Positions 44,001 through 57,377 of a stretch of 64,000 nt of DNA are shown piece after piece. Where the stretch lies: assembly GCA_964019425.1 (NCBI GenBank), contig OZ025807.1:926823-990822 (forward strand). Direction: 5' to 3'. Position 1 is the first letter of the stretch. Each line of letters opens with the position of its first letter. A program made the position numbers and the translations under genes. A model generated the notes under the pieces. It was not told the origin of the DNA, did not search any database, and saw only the letters and a program-made list of their open reading frames with translations. The stretch is from Flectonema sp. DT1601 (lineage: Eukaryota > Euglenozoa > Diplonemea > Diplonemida > Diplonemidae).

Positions 44001-47000
44001 TAGTACCAATTGGTGTTCCAGTTGTATGTCAAGGTGTTACTGAGGGAAGTGAAGGAGGTACTACTCTACCACTTGATGGACCACTTGCATTAGATACCAC
44101 GTCGAATGATATTTGGGCGCTATCTCAACCAACAGGTCTTCTGGTTGCTGGTTTTGGAGGATCTGAAACTGCTCAGGACGATGATATGCCGAGTGTCGAA
44201 TCCTCGAGTGACAACTGGGCTAAAGTTGCAGGAAAAGGTCTTCTTAATGTTCTCGCATCACTTGCCCAACGTCATACACCTTCTGCACCCGCTGTATTAT
44301 CTTCTCTTTACTTATCTCCTGTAGTTAGTTGTTTGAAGAGACTTTGTAGACTACTGGCTCTCGGTAAGGGGACTGAAGATGTCGATCTCTGTAAAGGAGC
44401 TGCTGGGTTGCTAAACGCGTGTTTCAGTCAAAATGGTTGGTCACCACTTGCAATTAATCGTAATCAGGACATGTTAGAAGAACTTTATCGCCATGCGTGC
44501 GCTGTGGCCGATAACTCTGACTGGGCGACACCTTCACTAACAAAAGCAGTTGAAGATCTCTTGAGGTCTGGTGTCTCTGCCGGAGTATTCTTCCCATCGA
44601 CGATCCTTAAGGTGGATGAATTTCACAAATTACTTCAACAGGGATGGGGTCCAGACCCACGCCCTCTTAGTCGCAGTGAAGGTACCGTTTTGAACGTTCT
44701 CGTTGGTGCATTAGCTGGAGCTTCAGCTCACTATTTGCTACGCGGTGCGCCCGTTGCCGTTACCTTGAAGCAACTTCTTGCAGCTGTGGCTCAGCCAAAC
44801 GCGCCCCCACTCCTCCCGCTTGCATTCGCTCTGCAGCGTTGTGTCGTTGGTCTCGCTACGACTGGTGAGGAACTTCACGTCAGCAGGCTGATTGAATATA
44901 TTTCTGAATTATTTCGAATTGCAAAAGAGGAAACTCCGGAAGCACCAACAGCAACCAGCACTCTTGTCCCACTACTATTGGGAGCTTTACCTTTATTATA
45001 CACAAAGATATCTCAACATTGTGACCTCGAAAAGTTACTTCGGGAATTGAAGTTGTCTCTAATTCAATTGGCCACTTCTCCAGTGTTGTCTTCAGTTGTT
45101 TGTTCTTCGGAGGCTGCGTCCACTTTCTGGCACGAAGTTCGCTTGATGGGATCCTCAACGGCCGGTTCGTGTGCTGCATATGAATTTGGTGCTGCGACCT
45201 CAGTTGCCTTGACAGTTGACACACTAGGAGATTACACTCTCGTCTATTGGGATCCTAATAAGCCTGGGTCACTCTTAAACACAACTGAAATGAGTGAAAT
45301 GAGATTGTCTCGCGTCACTCTCGAGACATCACGTATTGTTGTAGCAGAAGTTCAAAAGGAAAACCGGAGACGGAGAAGAGGAGGATCTGATCGTGACTTA
45401 ACTCGACCAGTTTCTGGAGTGATTCGAGCTTTTGGTACTGAAATGGCTCCTCGAATTGGATGGCTGTTAGATCTGTTGTCATCAGTCTTTAATGTCTCAG
45501 CACATATCGCTGCCTATAAAGGTCCACATGTTCCTCCATCACCAAATGGTAATGAGTGGGTGACATCATCTCCGATATTTCAGGGAGGAATTGTATCAGA
45601 ACCTCAACAAGATATCTGTTGTGATGTTTTAAGAGGAACTGAGGAAGGAATTCATCTTTGGAAGGAAGTTCAAAGAAATCTTGAACTCGACACCAGACCA
45701 CTCCCAGGAGGTCAGGGTACATCGATAATGATAAGAGCAATGTTTGCTGCGTTAATGAGATTGTCTCTTCCTTACCCAGTAGCATCTTCAGATGTTCAGG
45801 TTCTCGCTCCTTTATTAAGTGTTGTTGAGATTCACAGAGATGCAATCTGTGCCAGACTTCGCATAGCCGATGATGGAGATGACCTCGTTGTCGATACATT
45901 TGTTCACAGATGTGAATTTATCGTCAAATGGGTTAGAGGAATGGGTTGCGGAAAGTCACTGAAGAAGACATTAACTCGCAAAGCCAGTTCAGCTGAACTA
46001 ACTGAAGTACAGCGAAGGCTTCATACAATTACTGGAGAACACGATGATGTAGCAGTCGCAGCATCGAAGGAATTGTTTTTATTAGCAACAGCTCCAAACG
46101 TAGAATTGGATGAAATTGAAATCGCACTGAAAGCTCAGAGGGATCTCGCCCTTCAAAGAGCTTCTGGTTTTAAGATGTGTGCAGAGTTAGTTGAGGAAGC
46201 TGGAAGGTTGCCTCTTGGTGAGTCACCGAGGGGGTTTATTTTACTCGAAGTTCTTCGTGTTGCTGTTGCTTGTGTAGCAGCTTGTGGACCTCATCCGTTG
46301 TCTTCGTGTAAAGGTTGCGGACCAAAACCAGCGAATGCTGTAAGAACTGCGTTCTTTGATCTTCTCAAACAGGCTTTAGAAGCTGATCAAATATTTGAAG
46401 ACAATCAGAGACCTCAACTTCAGTCTCTTCAGGTGGCTTTAATGAATTTAGATTGGGAAGAATCTGATCTTCCGCTTCTTGTTCAGGTCGGCGCTCTTAA
46501 GAAGCTTCGCGAGAACTGTTCGATGCCGGCTGAGGCAGAGTCAGCGGTAGTGTCTTCTGGAAGAGTCTTACACTTGGCTCCAGATTTATGGAGAGGAAGA
46601 TCAACAGTCGGAAGAGGATTACTATCATTAAAACTATCAGCTGATGCTTTAGGTGCTGCAGTATATTGTCCACCAGGAGAGCCAGGATCTTCTGGTTGGG
46701 TTTGGGACACAGCTGATTCAAACGCATCAACTCACGCTGCTGAAACTGAGGCCCTCCACACAACAACACCTTGGACTTTAGATCCTCCTGTTTCTGATTC
46801 ACCTCGAGATGTTACTTGTGGTTGTGAGTACTTTGAAGTTAGACTGACATCAGTTCCAACTCATATCAATCACCTTCCAGGTCTTGAGAGACATCCTCGC
46901 AACACTATCGCAATTGGTATCGCTAAGGCTCCTCCTCCAGAAGGAGGCGCACCAAAGCAATTCGTTTGGTGGAAGCTCGACGGTTCATTCGCTGCAGAGC

Positions 47001-50000
47001 TGGGCAGTGATGCCCCTCGCATTCCTGAAAGCAACACACAGCCGGGCGGAAGAGGTGGTCCAGTTCCAGTTGGTTACGTTGCTGGTCACACAATCGGATG
47101 CGGTGTATTGAAGGGAACTAATGAAGTGTTTTATACTCGTAACGGTAACCTAATTGGATTCCATGCAGCAGTTCCTGGAGGAGAATGGTATCCAACAATA
47201 TGGTTGGGAAGTAAAGCCTGCCTGCAGTGCAAGTTCTCACCTCCGTTTAAGTTCGCAGCCAGACATCCATTTGTTCGACCGCTTTCAGAAAACGAAGTGC
47301 TGGAACGCCGCGTTCGTTCGTCTGCATGGCGCGCCATGACATCAGTTGCCCTGAAGGCTGCTCGATTTAATTACACGGACCCTAAGGTAATAAATCCGAT
47401 AACAGAATTAATATCCTCAGGTATCGGTGTTGTTTTAAAATCTCCCTCCGTAAAATGGGGGCGTGCAAGAGCTGCACTCTCAGTACTCGTCAGAGTAGCT
47501 GCAGGAAAAGGAGTTGCATTAAAACCTTTGGTACCAGCTGATACAACTAATGCTTTATTCAGATTAGCATGTGACCCGGATGCCCCGTTGGTACTTCGAG
47601 TTCAGAGTCTGGGTGTCTTGTGTCCAGTTGTCTCACAGTCTTCTCCAGGTGAGTGGAATGCCATCATTGAGTCAGCGACTTCATTTTCAAAAACAAAGAT
47701 CACCTGGCAGACTGGTCTTCGTAAGGCGTTCAGTCAACTTGGAATCCCAACTCAATTTCCTAACGAGGAAATTCCTTCTCAAGTGACGTGTAACATGCCA
47801 GGCGATGGAATGGTTCGTCTTCTTGAAGAACTGATGTTGCCGTCTCTTCCATTTGTCAGCACTGGACATACAGCACTAGCTGTCGCGTCAACTTGTCTGC
47901 TTCGTGCGCTGTTAGGATCCCCATCATGGCAGAACACGGTCGCTACCGCCATCGGAAATAGACTTTCTGCATTCGCGAACTTCGTTAAGAAGGGAGGAAA
48001 GTCAAAAGACGACAAACACCCTCCTGATGTGGCTACTATATTAGATACTTCTATTGGGTCTGGATTCCTTGCTGCCTTCAGAATATTAGGAGCACTACCA
48101 AGCGTAACAGAATGTGGTATGCGAGTGTTGGTTCACAGTCCAGGAGCAGCATCAACGTTGGCTACAGTAACGGAATGGCATTCTAATTTGCAGTCAGCCA
48201 GAGTACTGTCTGAGGGTGTGGCGCGAGAAGTTGCTGTTAGTCGGTTGGAACCTGCAGACGGACCAGTCGCATGCAGCAGCCCTCTTCCTCAGCCACAAGT
48301 TGGTAACTTACTTCACGCTACTTTAGAGGCAGCGGAAGCCGCATTCGAACTTGTTGAAAGTAACCAATGCGACGTCCAGGAAACGTATAACGAAATTGCG
48401 AACCCACTTCCGTACTTGAGATGGCTGGCTGAAGTATCTTGTGAATCAGTCAGCGATTCGAAGGATCAGAATGTTCTCGGGTTACTAATTACGATACCAC
48501 AACCGTCTGGGGGTGTTACTAGTTTAAAGTCAGGAGTCGCTAAATTACTTCCTTCATCAATCGCTAGATGGTGTCTCGCAAGCTGCTTAAGATTGTTAGA
48601 AGCCTACGCTGAGCAACATTCAGTGGCAACACGAATTGCTTTGGTTGAAAGAAAATCGCTGCTCAGAAAACTTGCGCAGTTCGTCACACCACCGGCAGAT
48701 GGATGGACTTCAGAAGTCGTGTCTTCCCCATCTCGTGCTCACTTAGAAGCGTTATCTGTTCATCAATTAAGTCAATTGAATTCAGTAGGATGGGGAACCC
48801 TCGACAGCAGCAGAGCAAAGCATTGCAAACTTCCTCGTCAACAGCCGCGTAGGACGTTGAAGGTCGAACCACGCACGGATTTTAATCACTTCGCTGACAA
48901 GACAACACACAGCTGCGATGGCTGTGGTCACCAACCACTACAAATTGATACAGGAGAGTGGTCCGTAGGATGGTATCGTTGTAATGTGTGTGCCGACTTT
49001 GATCTGTGTGGACGATGCTACAGAAGAGGAGTCATTCACAGCGACCTAGTAGGGCATTCATTTACAGATATCTCACAATTAAATTCAGTTGATAGTCACA
49101 ACAGATTACAGACAAGTGGAGCTACTTATTCACAAAATAAACAAAACAACGATCAACTACCTCTGACACCAACATCATTAGCGAGCCCAAGATTTGCAGG
49201 AAAACGTTTTGTAACAGCGCTGTTGGCATCTGCTAACGGAGCAGACATGCCATGGGTTGAAGCACTAGTAGCATCATCGGGTATGCAAAGTGGTGGATCT
49301 GATGTCGCTGCGTTATTTCCGTCGGGAGCTGATAGTGCCAGCCCACAGTCTGCGCATCCTTCGTCAAGTAATCCGCATCAGGGCAGCATGTCAGAAGCAG
49401 TTATCAATACAAAGGGATACCCCGCAGTAAAGGGAACAGATGGTCTTTATCGCTGTGGTGTTATTGTCGATGGAGAGTCATTGTGTCGCTGTGGTTACTG
49501 TCAGATGTACGCAACCTCTAGATGTGGACCCCTCAAGGGATGCTCTTGCACTGCTTGCCAAGCACTTGACAGAAGAACACCAGACTGCGTCATTGACATG
49601 CAAGGAATTAGAGAGCAAGTCCAATCCTCTTCTATGCTTGAAACCTGGACATCACTTCACGATGTCAGTCACGCTCTTTGTTCAATTAGTTCTCGCGCTA
49701 TTATTTCAGTTCTGGCTCCGGAAGCCGAAGTACCGTCCAGCCCCGTCACTCAAGCCAGGCAGGGTATCGTCTTCTCTTCTTTCGCTGAGTTGATTCCAAC
49801 TTTACTAGACTGGAGTGATCGTTGGGAACTGGCTGGTGATTTCGCTGCTTCTCTTCTCGATCATCATTCGCAGTACTCCAACAGAGGAATTACTGCTGCC
49901 TTGTCGATAGTAGAGTGCGTTGTGAAACTTGGTGGAACTCATGCACTGCATACTCTGATGGGAAGATTACTTGCTTTGTGTTGTCAGCACCCAAATTCCG

Positions 50001-52860
50001 CCCAGTACCCGATGAGGTTCTGGAAGGCAACCGGAATTGTCAGAGTTTCCTCCGCACCTACTCATCTCTCAGTCGCTTATTCAGCATTGCTGCCAGGACA
50101 ACTAGCTGGCGAGGTCAGTCAATGTGGAAAATGGCTCCATCATCAATACGGGTGGTCACTTACTGAAGGTCCTGGTGGTCAGGAACTACTTATTCCAAAC
50201 TCACCCCCTGTACCGAAATTAAACACCAGAAGAAAGATGATGTTTCAATCGTCCTTTGACAGCGCGCTCTCTGTACTTCGTCCGCTTCTCCTCGGAACGC
50301 ATGGTTTTTCGGCACGCGCTGGGAGGTGGCCACTCGCTACGCTTCTAGAGAACACGGATTCCTCGAATAACCAAAAAGGTGTTTCGATCCTCGCAGCTCT
50401 CGTCGCGTCAGCCCACATGCACAGCAGACGCAGAAGGAGAGATGCCCTCGCTCTCGTTGCTGACCTGGTTCCAATATTCCTCAAACAATATGAAGGTACT
50501 ATGCCACTCGCAGTAAGCGAAGGTGTTGAAGCCCTCGCCCCGCTTCTCCGTCACGTCCTTGCGGCCAATCGAGTCGCTCCTCTCAGCGTCGGCGCGTCAG
50601 TCTGGCATGCGGCGTTAGAACTACTCGTCAGATTACGACGAGGGTTGGCATCAGCCGGTGCATCAGATTTGTTGGATGATTTGGTGCAAAGTACCAGCGC
50701 GAGACTCGCGAAGGTGACCATCTTCGCACTGGTCGAGGCTTTTGAAGACTGCGTTGAGCGAATTGGAGCACCAGAAGCAGTTCCTCTACCGAAGGTGTTG
50801 ACAGAACCGAAAAAGCCAGATCTTCACCGAATGTGGACCGACGGGAACCAAAATACGAAACATCACAACGACAGCAGGAGAAGAACCAGAAGAGTGGTTC
50901 ACGATGATCGTTCTGAACATTATCAAAACCCAAACCCTGCTTCATTCCTTCCAGCACCTGTTCCAGATGTTGATCAAGCATTAATTACAGCTTACAGATG
51001 GGGAAGACCTGGTGGGATTAAAGAAGCTAGTCATCCAGTTCTTGGAGTAAAACAGTGGTCTGCATTAGCGCAGTTAGTCAGCAGTATTACGAAGTCACAA
51101 TCGAATGTTTTTAAACAAACTCCCGAAGTAGTCTACAGAGCATTGCAGCATCACGTTAGACCAACTGACCAACTAACAGGACTTGGATGGAATGCAGACC
51201 TAGCTGACGGGATTAGCGTTCCGTTACCTGACCTCTCGAAGAGTGAAGTCGCCAGCTGTCTAACAACTCTCTTGAATATCAATTCGATTCTTTTGATTCC
51301 AATTATTTATTATTTGGATTTATCTCCTCATGGGATTCAACATTCTTCACTTTCAACAAAATTCATGTCCATGAAGGGACTCATGCTGACCCAATGCAAA
51401 GAAGGTGTAGTTGCTGGAGCTCTTCGCCAGACTGAGGTATGCCTTGTTATTATTATTATTAAATACTTTGATTAGTTATTTTGAACAATTTTAAACAAAA
51501 CTCACAAACAGGTTGAGGGATCTCCGAAGCCCTGCTTGTCCTTTGACAGATATCCAAATGATGATGGTGTGTTTTGATTACTATTCTTGGATATTATCAC
51601 ACAAAGGATTATAAAAATAAAAAAAAACCAAACAGAAAAAAGTGATTCAGGCCATCCCCGAGCTAGTTTACTGGCGCAGTTGCAATCTCACTTATCCGAA
51701 GGCACAGTTCAGCTAGCTCACTCAACACCTGCTTTTGCTGTTAAGTTTTCTGGAGAAGACGGAATCGATGTTGGAGGGTTGTACAAAGATTTACTAAGCT
51801 CAATTAGTCAGGTATATTTATATTATATTTTTAATGAGCTTTGATACACTTCTCATGTTTGTGTCATAAAAAAAACACAACAAAAAAAAAACAGGAATTA
51901 ATGTCCCCGACTTCCAGCCTTCTTGTACCATTCGAAAATCGCTTCTACCTCAACCCCAACTGCACCAATCCGGATGTATGTTTTCTTATTATTGTTATTC
52001 AATAACTTATAGAAAGAAAGCAAGACAACTAACAACAATAATAATAACAGGAACTTGCACTAATTCGTACAATCGGTAGAATTATGGGATCGTGTCTTCG
52101 AACTGGTGATATTTTGGGACTTGACTTACACCCACTGTTCTGGAAGAAGTTGGTATGGAAACCTGTTTCTGTAGAAGATCACTACGATCAGGAGTTCTTT
52201 AGAACTCTCGAAGTGACTTCAGACGCGATGTCAAACGGAAGGATGCTGACAGAAGAAGAATTTAAAGATTTGATGTTGTATTTCGCAGTCCCTGTTCAGG
52301 TTGATCAGCAAAAGAGGTCCCTTCTATACGATTTAGTACCACACGGAAGGCAAATCCCTGTAACTTTGAGTAAAAGAAAGGACTACGTCAGACTAGCTGC
52401 TGCTGCTAAAATGAAAGAAGCAGATGTACAGATTGACTGCTTACGACAGGGAGTGTTAGAAGTAGTACCTAGTATTGTATTAGCTTTGTACTCAGCAACT
52501 GAAATTGAAACAATGGTTTGCGGTAAGCCGGAAGTAGACATTGATGAATTAAAGAAGAATGCAAAGTATGGATTGTTTCCTGAAGAAGAAGCAGCTGATC
52601 TTTGGGACACTCTTCGTTCGCTTTCCAGACTTGACAGACAACGATTCTTAAGATTCGTAACTGGAAGACCTCGTATGCCTCTACATCAACCTCTTCAAAT
52701 TCGTTTAGAAAGAGTAACTTCTCATCACAGAAGGGATTCTTTACCAACTGCACACACCTGCTTTAACCAACTCGACCTCCCAAGGTACTCTTCAGCTGCC
52801 TTGCTTAAACAACAATTACTGACTGCAATTAGACATTGTGATACAACTGATGTTCATTAG
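41087..52860 (+). CDS. Giant HECT-type E3 ubiquitin ligase with LamG-like, SPRY and ZZ domains (5 exons)
   Basis: Exons 41087-51436, 51512-51566, 51636-51811, 51895-51975 and 52051-52860 give 3823 residues. In order: a concanavalin/LamG-like domain at about 690-873 (CTLEAWVRG, WVHLCVTHDGNQGWSLYRNG), a SPRY domain at about 1912-2055 (YFEVRLTS, GHTIGCGV, EVFYTRNGNLIGF), a ZZ zinc finger at about 2608-2660 (CDGCGH, YRCNVCADFDLCGRCY), a Cys-rich module at about 2786-2828 (CRCGYC, GCSCTACQ) and a HECT domain at about 3470-3823. HECT marks are FSGEDGIDVGGLYKDLL and the active site LPTAHTCFNQLDLP with catalytic Cys3791. The HECT Cys takes ubiquitin from an E2 and passes it to the substrate; the other domains probably choose targets. 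The large middle is helical-repeat-like. All four introns (69-83 bases) lie in the last 1.4 kb. Confidence 0.93.
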
Positions 52861-53012
52861 GTTTTTACTCTCTGGGTTTGTTGAGCGGCAACAGCCAAAA
52901 GTAGAAGTTGCAACTATTTCAGATAGTAGTTGCCCACAGATGTGTATATTACGTAACGGCAATACGAATTGTCGTATTGAAGTTTCTCCGTCATTACTTT
53001 TATGTAAGAAAA

Positions 53013-53061
<49 letters not shown>

Positions 53062-54089
53062 ATAGTAAGGTGTGTTGAATACAAAATAAAAAACTTTATT
53101 CCCTTCCCTCCCTTGGATTAGTGTGACCAAACAGTGATCACTAAGTGCTCCCAACGATCATCTGGAGAAGGAAAAAAAAAAAAAAAAAAAAACTGGGGGA
53201 GGGGAAAATAACTGTAGTATAGGGAGAGTACACCTGCAACATTTTTAAACGAATCAATTTGTCTTTTATATGCCTTAGTGTAGTGAAATTACGTAGGACA
53301 AAAAAGTGATGAGGTTCAATTGCCTATTGTCGCTCTTTTATGTGATGTGACTGAGCTAGTGCCTCTCTTTTTATTAAGAAAAAGAAATATGAATTTTGTT
53401 GAAAAAGTACTAATTACAAGTTCCAGGCAAAATTCGTTCTTTCTGTAATGAGCTGCACTCTCTGCTTTGTGTTAGTCTGTCATGCTTACCCAACTCTTTT
53501 TTTTGGTTACTCTCTCTCTCTGCTCGAACGAATTTGATATTATTTTAAAAAACAAAAACAAAAACAAAAAAAAACAAAAACGAGAGTGTATGTACGCTAC
53601 TGGGGTAAATCGGTTACTGTGTGTTGCCCCTTAAACTTTTCGAACGATGTGATGTGATAGAGACGTTGACAAATATTAATAGTGTTTTTTTTTTTTTTTT
53701 TTTTTTGCAGTTTGTGTTTTTAAGTTAGAATAATCTTTCTAGTAGTGTTAACAAACTTATTTTTTCTCTATCGGACTATACCTTTTTTATTTTTTTTATT
53801 TTCGACTTTAGTAGTGTTTTCATTATCTACAGCTGCTGTCGGTAGAGCTTTGTCGAAAGAGACTTGCTTACTCCGATCTGTTTTATTGCCACTGCCATAC
53901 TCTGGGGCTTATTTTATTTTATTTTGGTTTGCTTGTTATTATAAGCTTTGGAAAGATCATAATGATTTTTTTTTTTTTTTTTTTCTTAAAAAAATTTCAT
54001 TTTAATGTTTTCTTATTCCCTTTTCGTTAATTAGAGCTAACTTACCCCTCTTTCTGTTCGGTTCCTTCCAGCAATTAGTCGATGAGCAG

Positions 54090-54129
<40 letters not shown>

Positions 54130-55127
54130 ATATCGAGGCGTAGTGGGGAATACGAATGAGAAAAAAAATAAAAAATACACAATCAGATCGATCTAGTAAG
54201 ACGGTTTAAATAAAAAAATAACAATCAGCAAAACTCTAAGAGCCAATGTATCAAGCAAAGTACACAAAGAAGATTTCCTCGTTTTTTTTTTTTTTGTTTT
54301 TTTTTTTCCATGAGAATTGCGAGACCCACTAGGAGCTAACCGAGCCTGATGGCAGATTGCGGGTAATCAACGACTGTACTTATATTCCAATTGCGTAGGT
54401 TGGCCCTCATATATATGATATTCTTGTTTTTGGTAATGTTACGTTATAAGAATGTTTGTATTATCACAAGTTTGTATGGTAATATTTACCCTATTGACCT
54501 AAGTCTGTTTTATTGCTTTTTTTTTTTTTTTTTTTTTTTTTTGTTTGCCACCAGTGCTTCGTTTGATTTGACAAAAAAAAAAAAAAAAAAAAAAAACCGA
54601 AAATGTTGCCAAATAGAAGTATCATGTGTGGAGCTTCCTGATGGCTTTGCTTCAGCCGTCAGTGCCGTCAGTGTTCTCTCATTAGTCTTGTAGTATTTTT
54701 ATTTATGGTTGTTCCATCTAAGCATGCACTGCACTTTTCTTTTGGTTTTGAAATTAACAACCCAGAGTGTACCGTTAACCAGCGGTTTATATCCTGTCCC
54801 TCCTCCCTGGTCCCCCTTTTCTTCATTTTTTTTTTCTACGTTTTCCTTGAGCAGTGGATTCAACGCATGCAGGTAAGAGAGACGGACAATAGCAAAATGG
54901 AGAGAGGAAGGAAAAAAAAAAAAAAAAAAAAAAAAAATTAAGAGAGAAAAAGAATTCCCACCCGTTCCCAAGACACTTTACTAAGATTTCTGGAAATAAT
55001 TTAAAGTTCTTCGACAGTCTTTCGTGATAATTATATTCCTAATCAGTACAAACCGATATGAGTATTGACGCAGTGGATTAGTAAATTCTTTTTCTACTCG
55101 TTTCTTTCACAGGTAGAACGTCCAAAA
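52861..55127 (+). other. Long homopolymer-rich intergenic spacer
   Basis: About 2.3 kb with no convincing coding region. Long homopolymers are dense: A39 at 53022-53060, A31 at 54094-54124, T26 at 54517-54542 followed 30 bases later by A24 at 54573-54596, and another A-run near 54913-54937. A GTAAGA at 54873 and TTTCTTTCACAG ending at 55112 could bracket a 240-base 5' UTR intron or outron of the first phosphatase. Open frames here are low-complexity. Confidence 0.7.
55088..55112 (+). promoter_or_regulatory. Candidate splice acceptor, phosphatase copy 1
   Basis: A pyrimidine-rich tract ending TTTCTTTCACAG lies 15 bases before ATG 55128. Confidence 0.5.
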
Positions 55128-56759
55128 ATGTCACTTCGATTGGCAACTGCTGCCGCCCTTGCGGGAGTTTCACTCGCAACACCAGAACAGGTACACTTGG
55201 CTCTTGGAAAGACCACTTCAGAATTAAACGTCGAGTGGGTAACTCAAACAACATCAGAAGACTCTATAGTTTGGGGATTGTCTCCGACAGAGTTATCAAG
55301 TACTGAGAAGGGTGATAGTGTTGCTTACACGAAGGATGAGGGTAGAAAGTGGTACACACACGTGGCTACGATGAATAATTTACAAGAAAACACAAATTAC
55401 TACTACAAGGTTGGTAACAACCAAACAGGTTACTCTGACGTCTTCAAAGTGATGAACGAAAGGAAAGCGACTATCGACAAGCCTTTTAAACACATTCTGT
55501 TTGGTGACTTGGGAACGAGTTGCGGCTTCTCACTTTGCGAAGCATGTACTCAGCAAAGTTTGATATGCGATGCTGCAACTTGCGCCAAGAACAGGACTGA
55601 TGCTGGGCTCATTTCTGAAACTGATGCCGATATGTTCCTTCAGGTTGGTGACTTTGCGTACAATCTCGCTAGTAAGGATGGAAAGGTTGGAGACCAGTTC
55701 TTCAAAAATATTGAGCAATTCGCTTCTAAAGTTCCCTTCATGGTCAGTAATGGTAATCACGAAAACTCAGGCGATAACTTGGCTCACTACCTCGAAAGGT
55801 TTCGTTTGATGCCTTCGAATGCAGTGCCTCCGACCTACCTCTCACGAAACGGAAGAACTACAAATAGTTTGTATTACTCGTGGAATAACGGACTCGTTCA
55901 TTACGTAGCTATCAGCACCGAATTATGGTTTAAAATCGGAGACCTCAGTGTTAATCTTGACACTATGCTTAAATGGTTGAAAGACGACCTGAAGAAGGCA
56001 AACAAAAACAGAGATAAGTTCCCCTGGATTGTTGTACACGGTCACCGTTCGATTTACTGCAGTTCTGATGAGGACTGTGATGGAGATGCTGATCTCGTCC
56101 GCCTTGATATGGAACCGATCCTCTATGAGTATGGTGTTGACTTCTTCATCAACGGACATGAACACAACTATGAGAGGATGTGGCCGACTTACAAAGGCAA
56201 ATCTGAACAGTCGAATGTCAATCCGAGTGCAACCGTGTATATTGTGACTGGGGCTGCAGGTTCACGGGAGATGCACGAGCCGTTCACGAAGGAACAGCCG
56301 AGCTGGTCGGCATTCCGTTCAAACACGTTCTCGTACACGAGAATGTACGTGCACAACGCATCGCACATCCACTGGCAGCAGGTACAGACTGACCCAACTC
56401 TGTTCCCTGGATCTGACTACGGTCGTGTTATTGATGACACATGGTTTGTTCAGAACAGCCACGGACCTTTCAACGGTTCTCTGGCCCCGAAGAAAAAACC
56501 GACGTCTTGTAGCATCTGCGGTGAGTACGATCACTGGGCACCGTTGTTGGGATTGGAGGACGGATCCGGAAGGTCAATGGTTGAGCTGATTGCAGAGTAC
56601 AGAAAGAAGAACGGAGATGATGCTTGGAGGAGTAAACTTGAGTCTTTGATGAGTCAGTTGCAGTCGAACCTGACTGTTTGGGAGGACGTTAGGGGAGACG
56701 GGAACTCTGATGGTGCCTGGGCTGAGAAAAACGGATTCCAGTGGAAGGGCAAAAGGTAA
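55128..56759 (+). CDS. Purple acid phosphatase, secreted, copy 1
   Basis: The product has 543 residues with a signal peptide (SLRLATAAALAGVSLA), an N-terminal fibronectin-III-like domain (PEQVHLALGKTTSELNVEWV) and a metallophosphatase domain with all five metal motifs: GDLG near 126, GDFAYN near 175, GNHE near 209, HGHRS near 304 and GHEHNYER near 343. The Tyr in GDFAY is the charge-transfer ligand typical of the purple enzymes. It probably releases phosphate outside the cell or in food vacuoles. The residue before the second motif is Gln (FLQVGDF), where copies 2 and 3 have His. The first 515 bases differ from copy 2 at one position; the centre is diverged. The start at 55128 is fixed by similarity to copy 2 and by the upstream acceptor. 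Confidence 0.94.
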   Translation: MSLRLATAAALAGVSLATPEQVHLALGKTTSELNVEWVTQTTSEDSIVWGLSPTELSSTEKGDSVAYTKDEGRKWYTHVATMNNLQENTNYYYKVGNNQTGYSDVFKVMNERKATIDKPFKHILFGDLGTSCGFSLCEACTQQSLICDAATCAKNRTDAGLISETDADMFLQVGDFAYNLASKDGKVGDQFFKNIEQFASKVPFMVSNGNHENSGDNLAHYLERFRLMPSNAVPPTYLSRNGRTTNSLYYSWNNGLVHYVAISTELWFKIGDLSVNLDTMLKWLKDDLKKANKNRDKFPWIVVHGHRSIYCSSDEDCDGDADLVRLDMEPILYEYGVDFFINGHEHNYERMWPTYKGKSEQSNVNPSATVYIVTGAAGSREMHEPFTKEQPSWSAFRSNTFSYTRMYVHNASHIHWQQVQTDPTLFPGSDYGRVIDDTWFVQNSHGPFNGSLAPKKKPTSCSICGEYDHWAPLLGLEDGSGRSMVELIAEYRKKNGDDAWRSKLESLMSQLQSNLTVWEDVRGDGNSDGAWAEKNGFQWKGKR

Positions 56760-57377
56760 TTCCAGGCCGGGTGGTATTATTATTTAGTTAACAAACACAT
56801 TCTTTAATTATTTTATTTCAACAAAGTAATCTATTTATTGTTCCTCTCTATTTTTTAATGACAAACCCCCCTCAACGTAATCTATGACAATTCACAAGTT
56901 TGATGCACTTCCGAAATTGACTTTGCGAGGTAGTTGTGCAGACATTGTTATTTCTTTAGATTTACTGTTTTCTTGGGCTTTCTGTTTTTTGTCACTTCCT
57001 ACTATTTAATAATTGTTGTAGTTTCTAGCGACAACTAAAAAAGTTAAACGAAACTTCGTTTAATTGTCTGATCTGGTACTGTCATGAAATCGTCATGGAG
57101 ATTACATTGCTCAGCCTTTCTTATCAAACAGTAAATTGAGGTGTAGTAGCTGCTAAGACTTGTCGTCTTTCTAGTATGCAGCGTTCTCTTATTCCTGTTC
57201 TGGTAAGTGAATATTCTCTTTTCTGTCTTATGATGTATTTGTGTGTAGCAAACTACCGACTTTTATTACTATAACGGAATGTGTCTTACGTATCGAATCT
57301 CTTATTGACGACGTAGATATAGTTTAGAAAGTTGGAGGTCTTTTCACATTTTATTTCTCAGGACACCATATTTTAAA
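56760..57377 (+). other. Spacer between phosphatase copies 1 and 2
   Basis: A 618-base spacer without coding signal. GTAAGT at 57203 and ATTTCTCAG ending at 57361 could bracket a 159-base 5' UTR intron. Alternatively, only the AG at 57361 is used, for leader addition. It shares no obvious sequence with the flank of copy 1. Confidence 0.6.

Noticed and set aside
54391-54941. Small open frames of about 80-100 residues in the spacer before the phosphatases
   Set aside because: They are composed largely of homopolymer-encoded Phe, Lys and Leu and have no family features.
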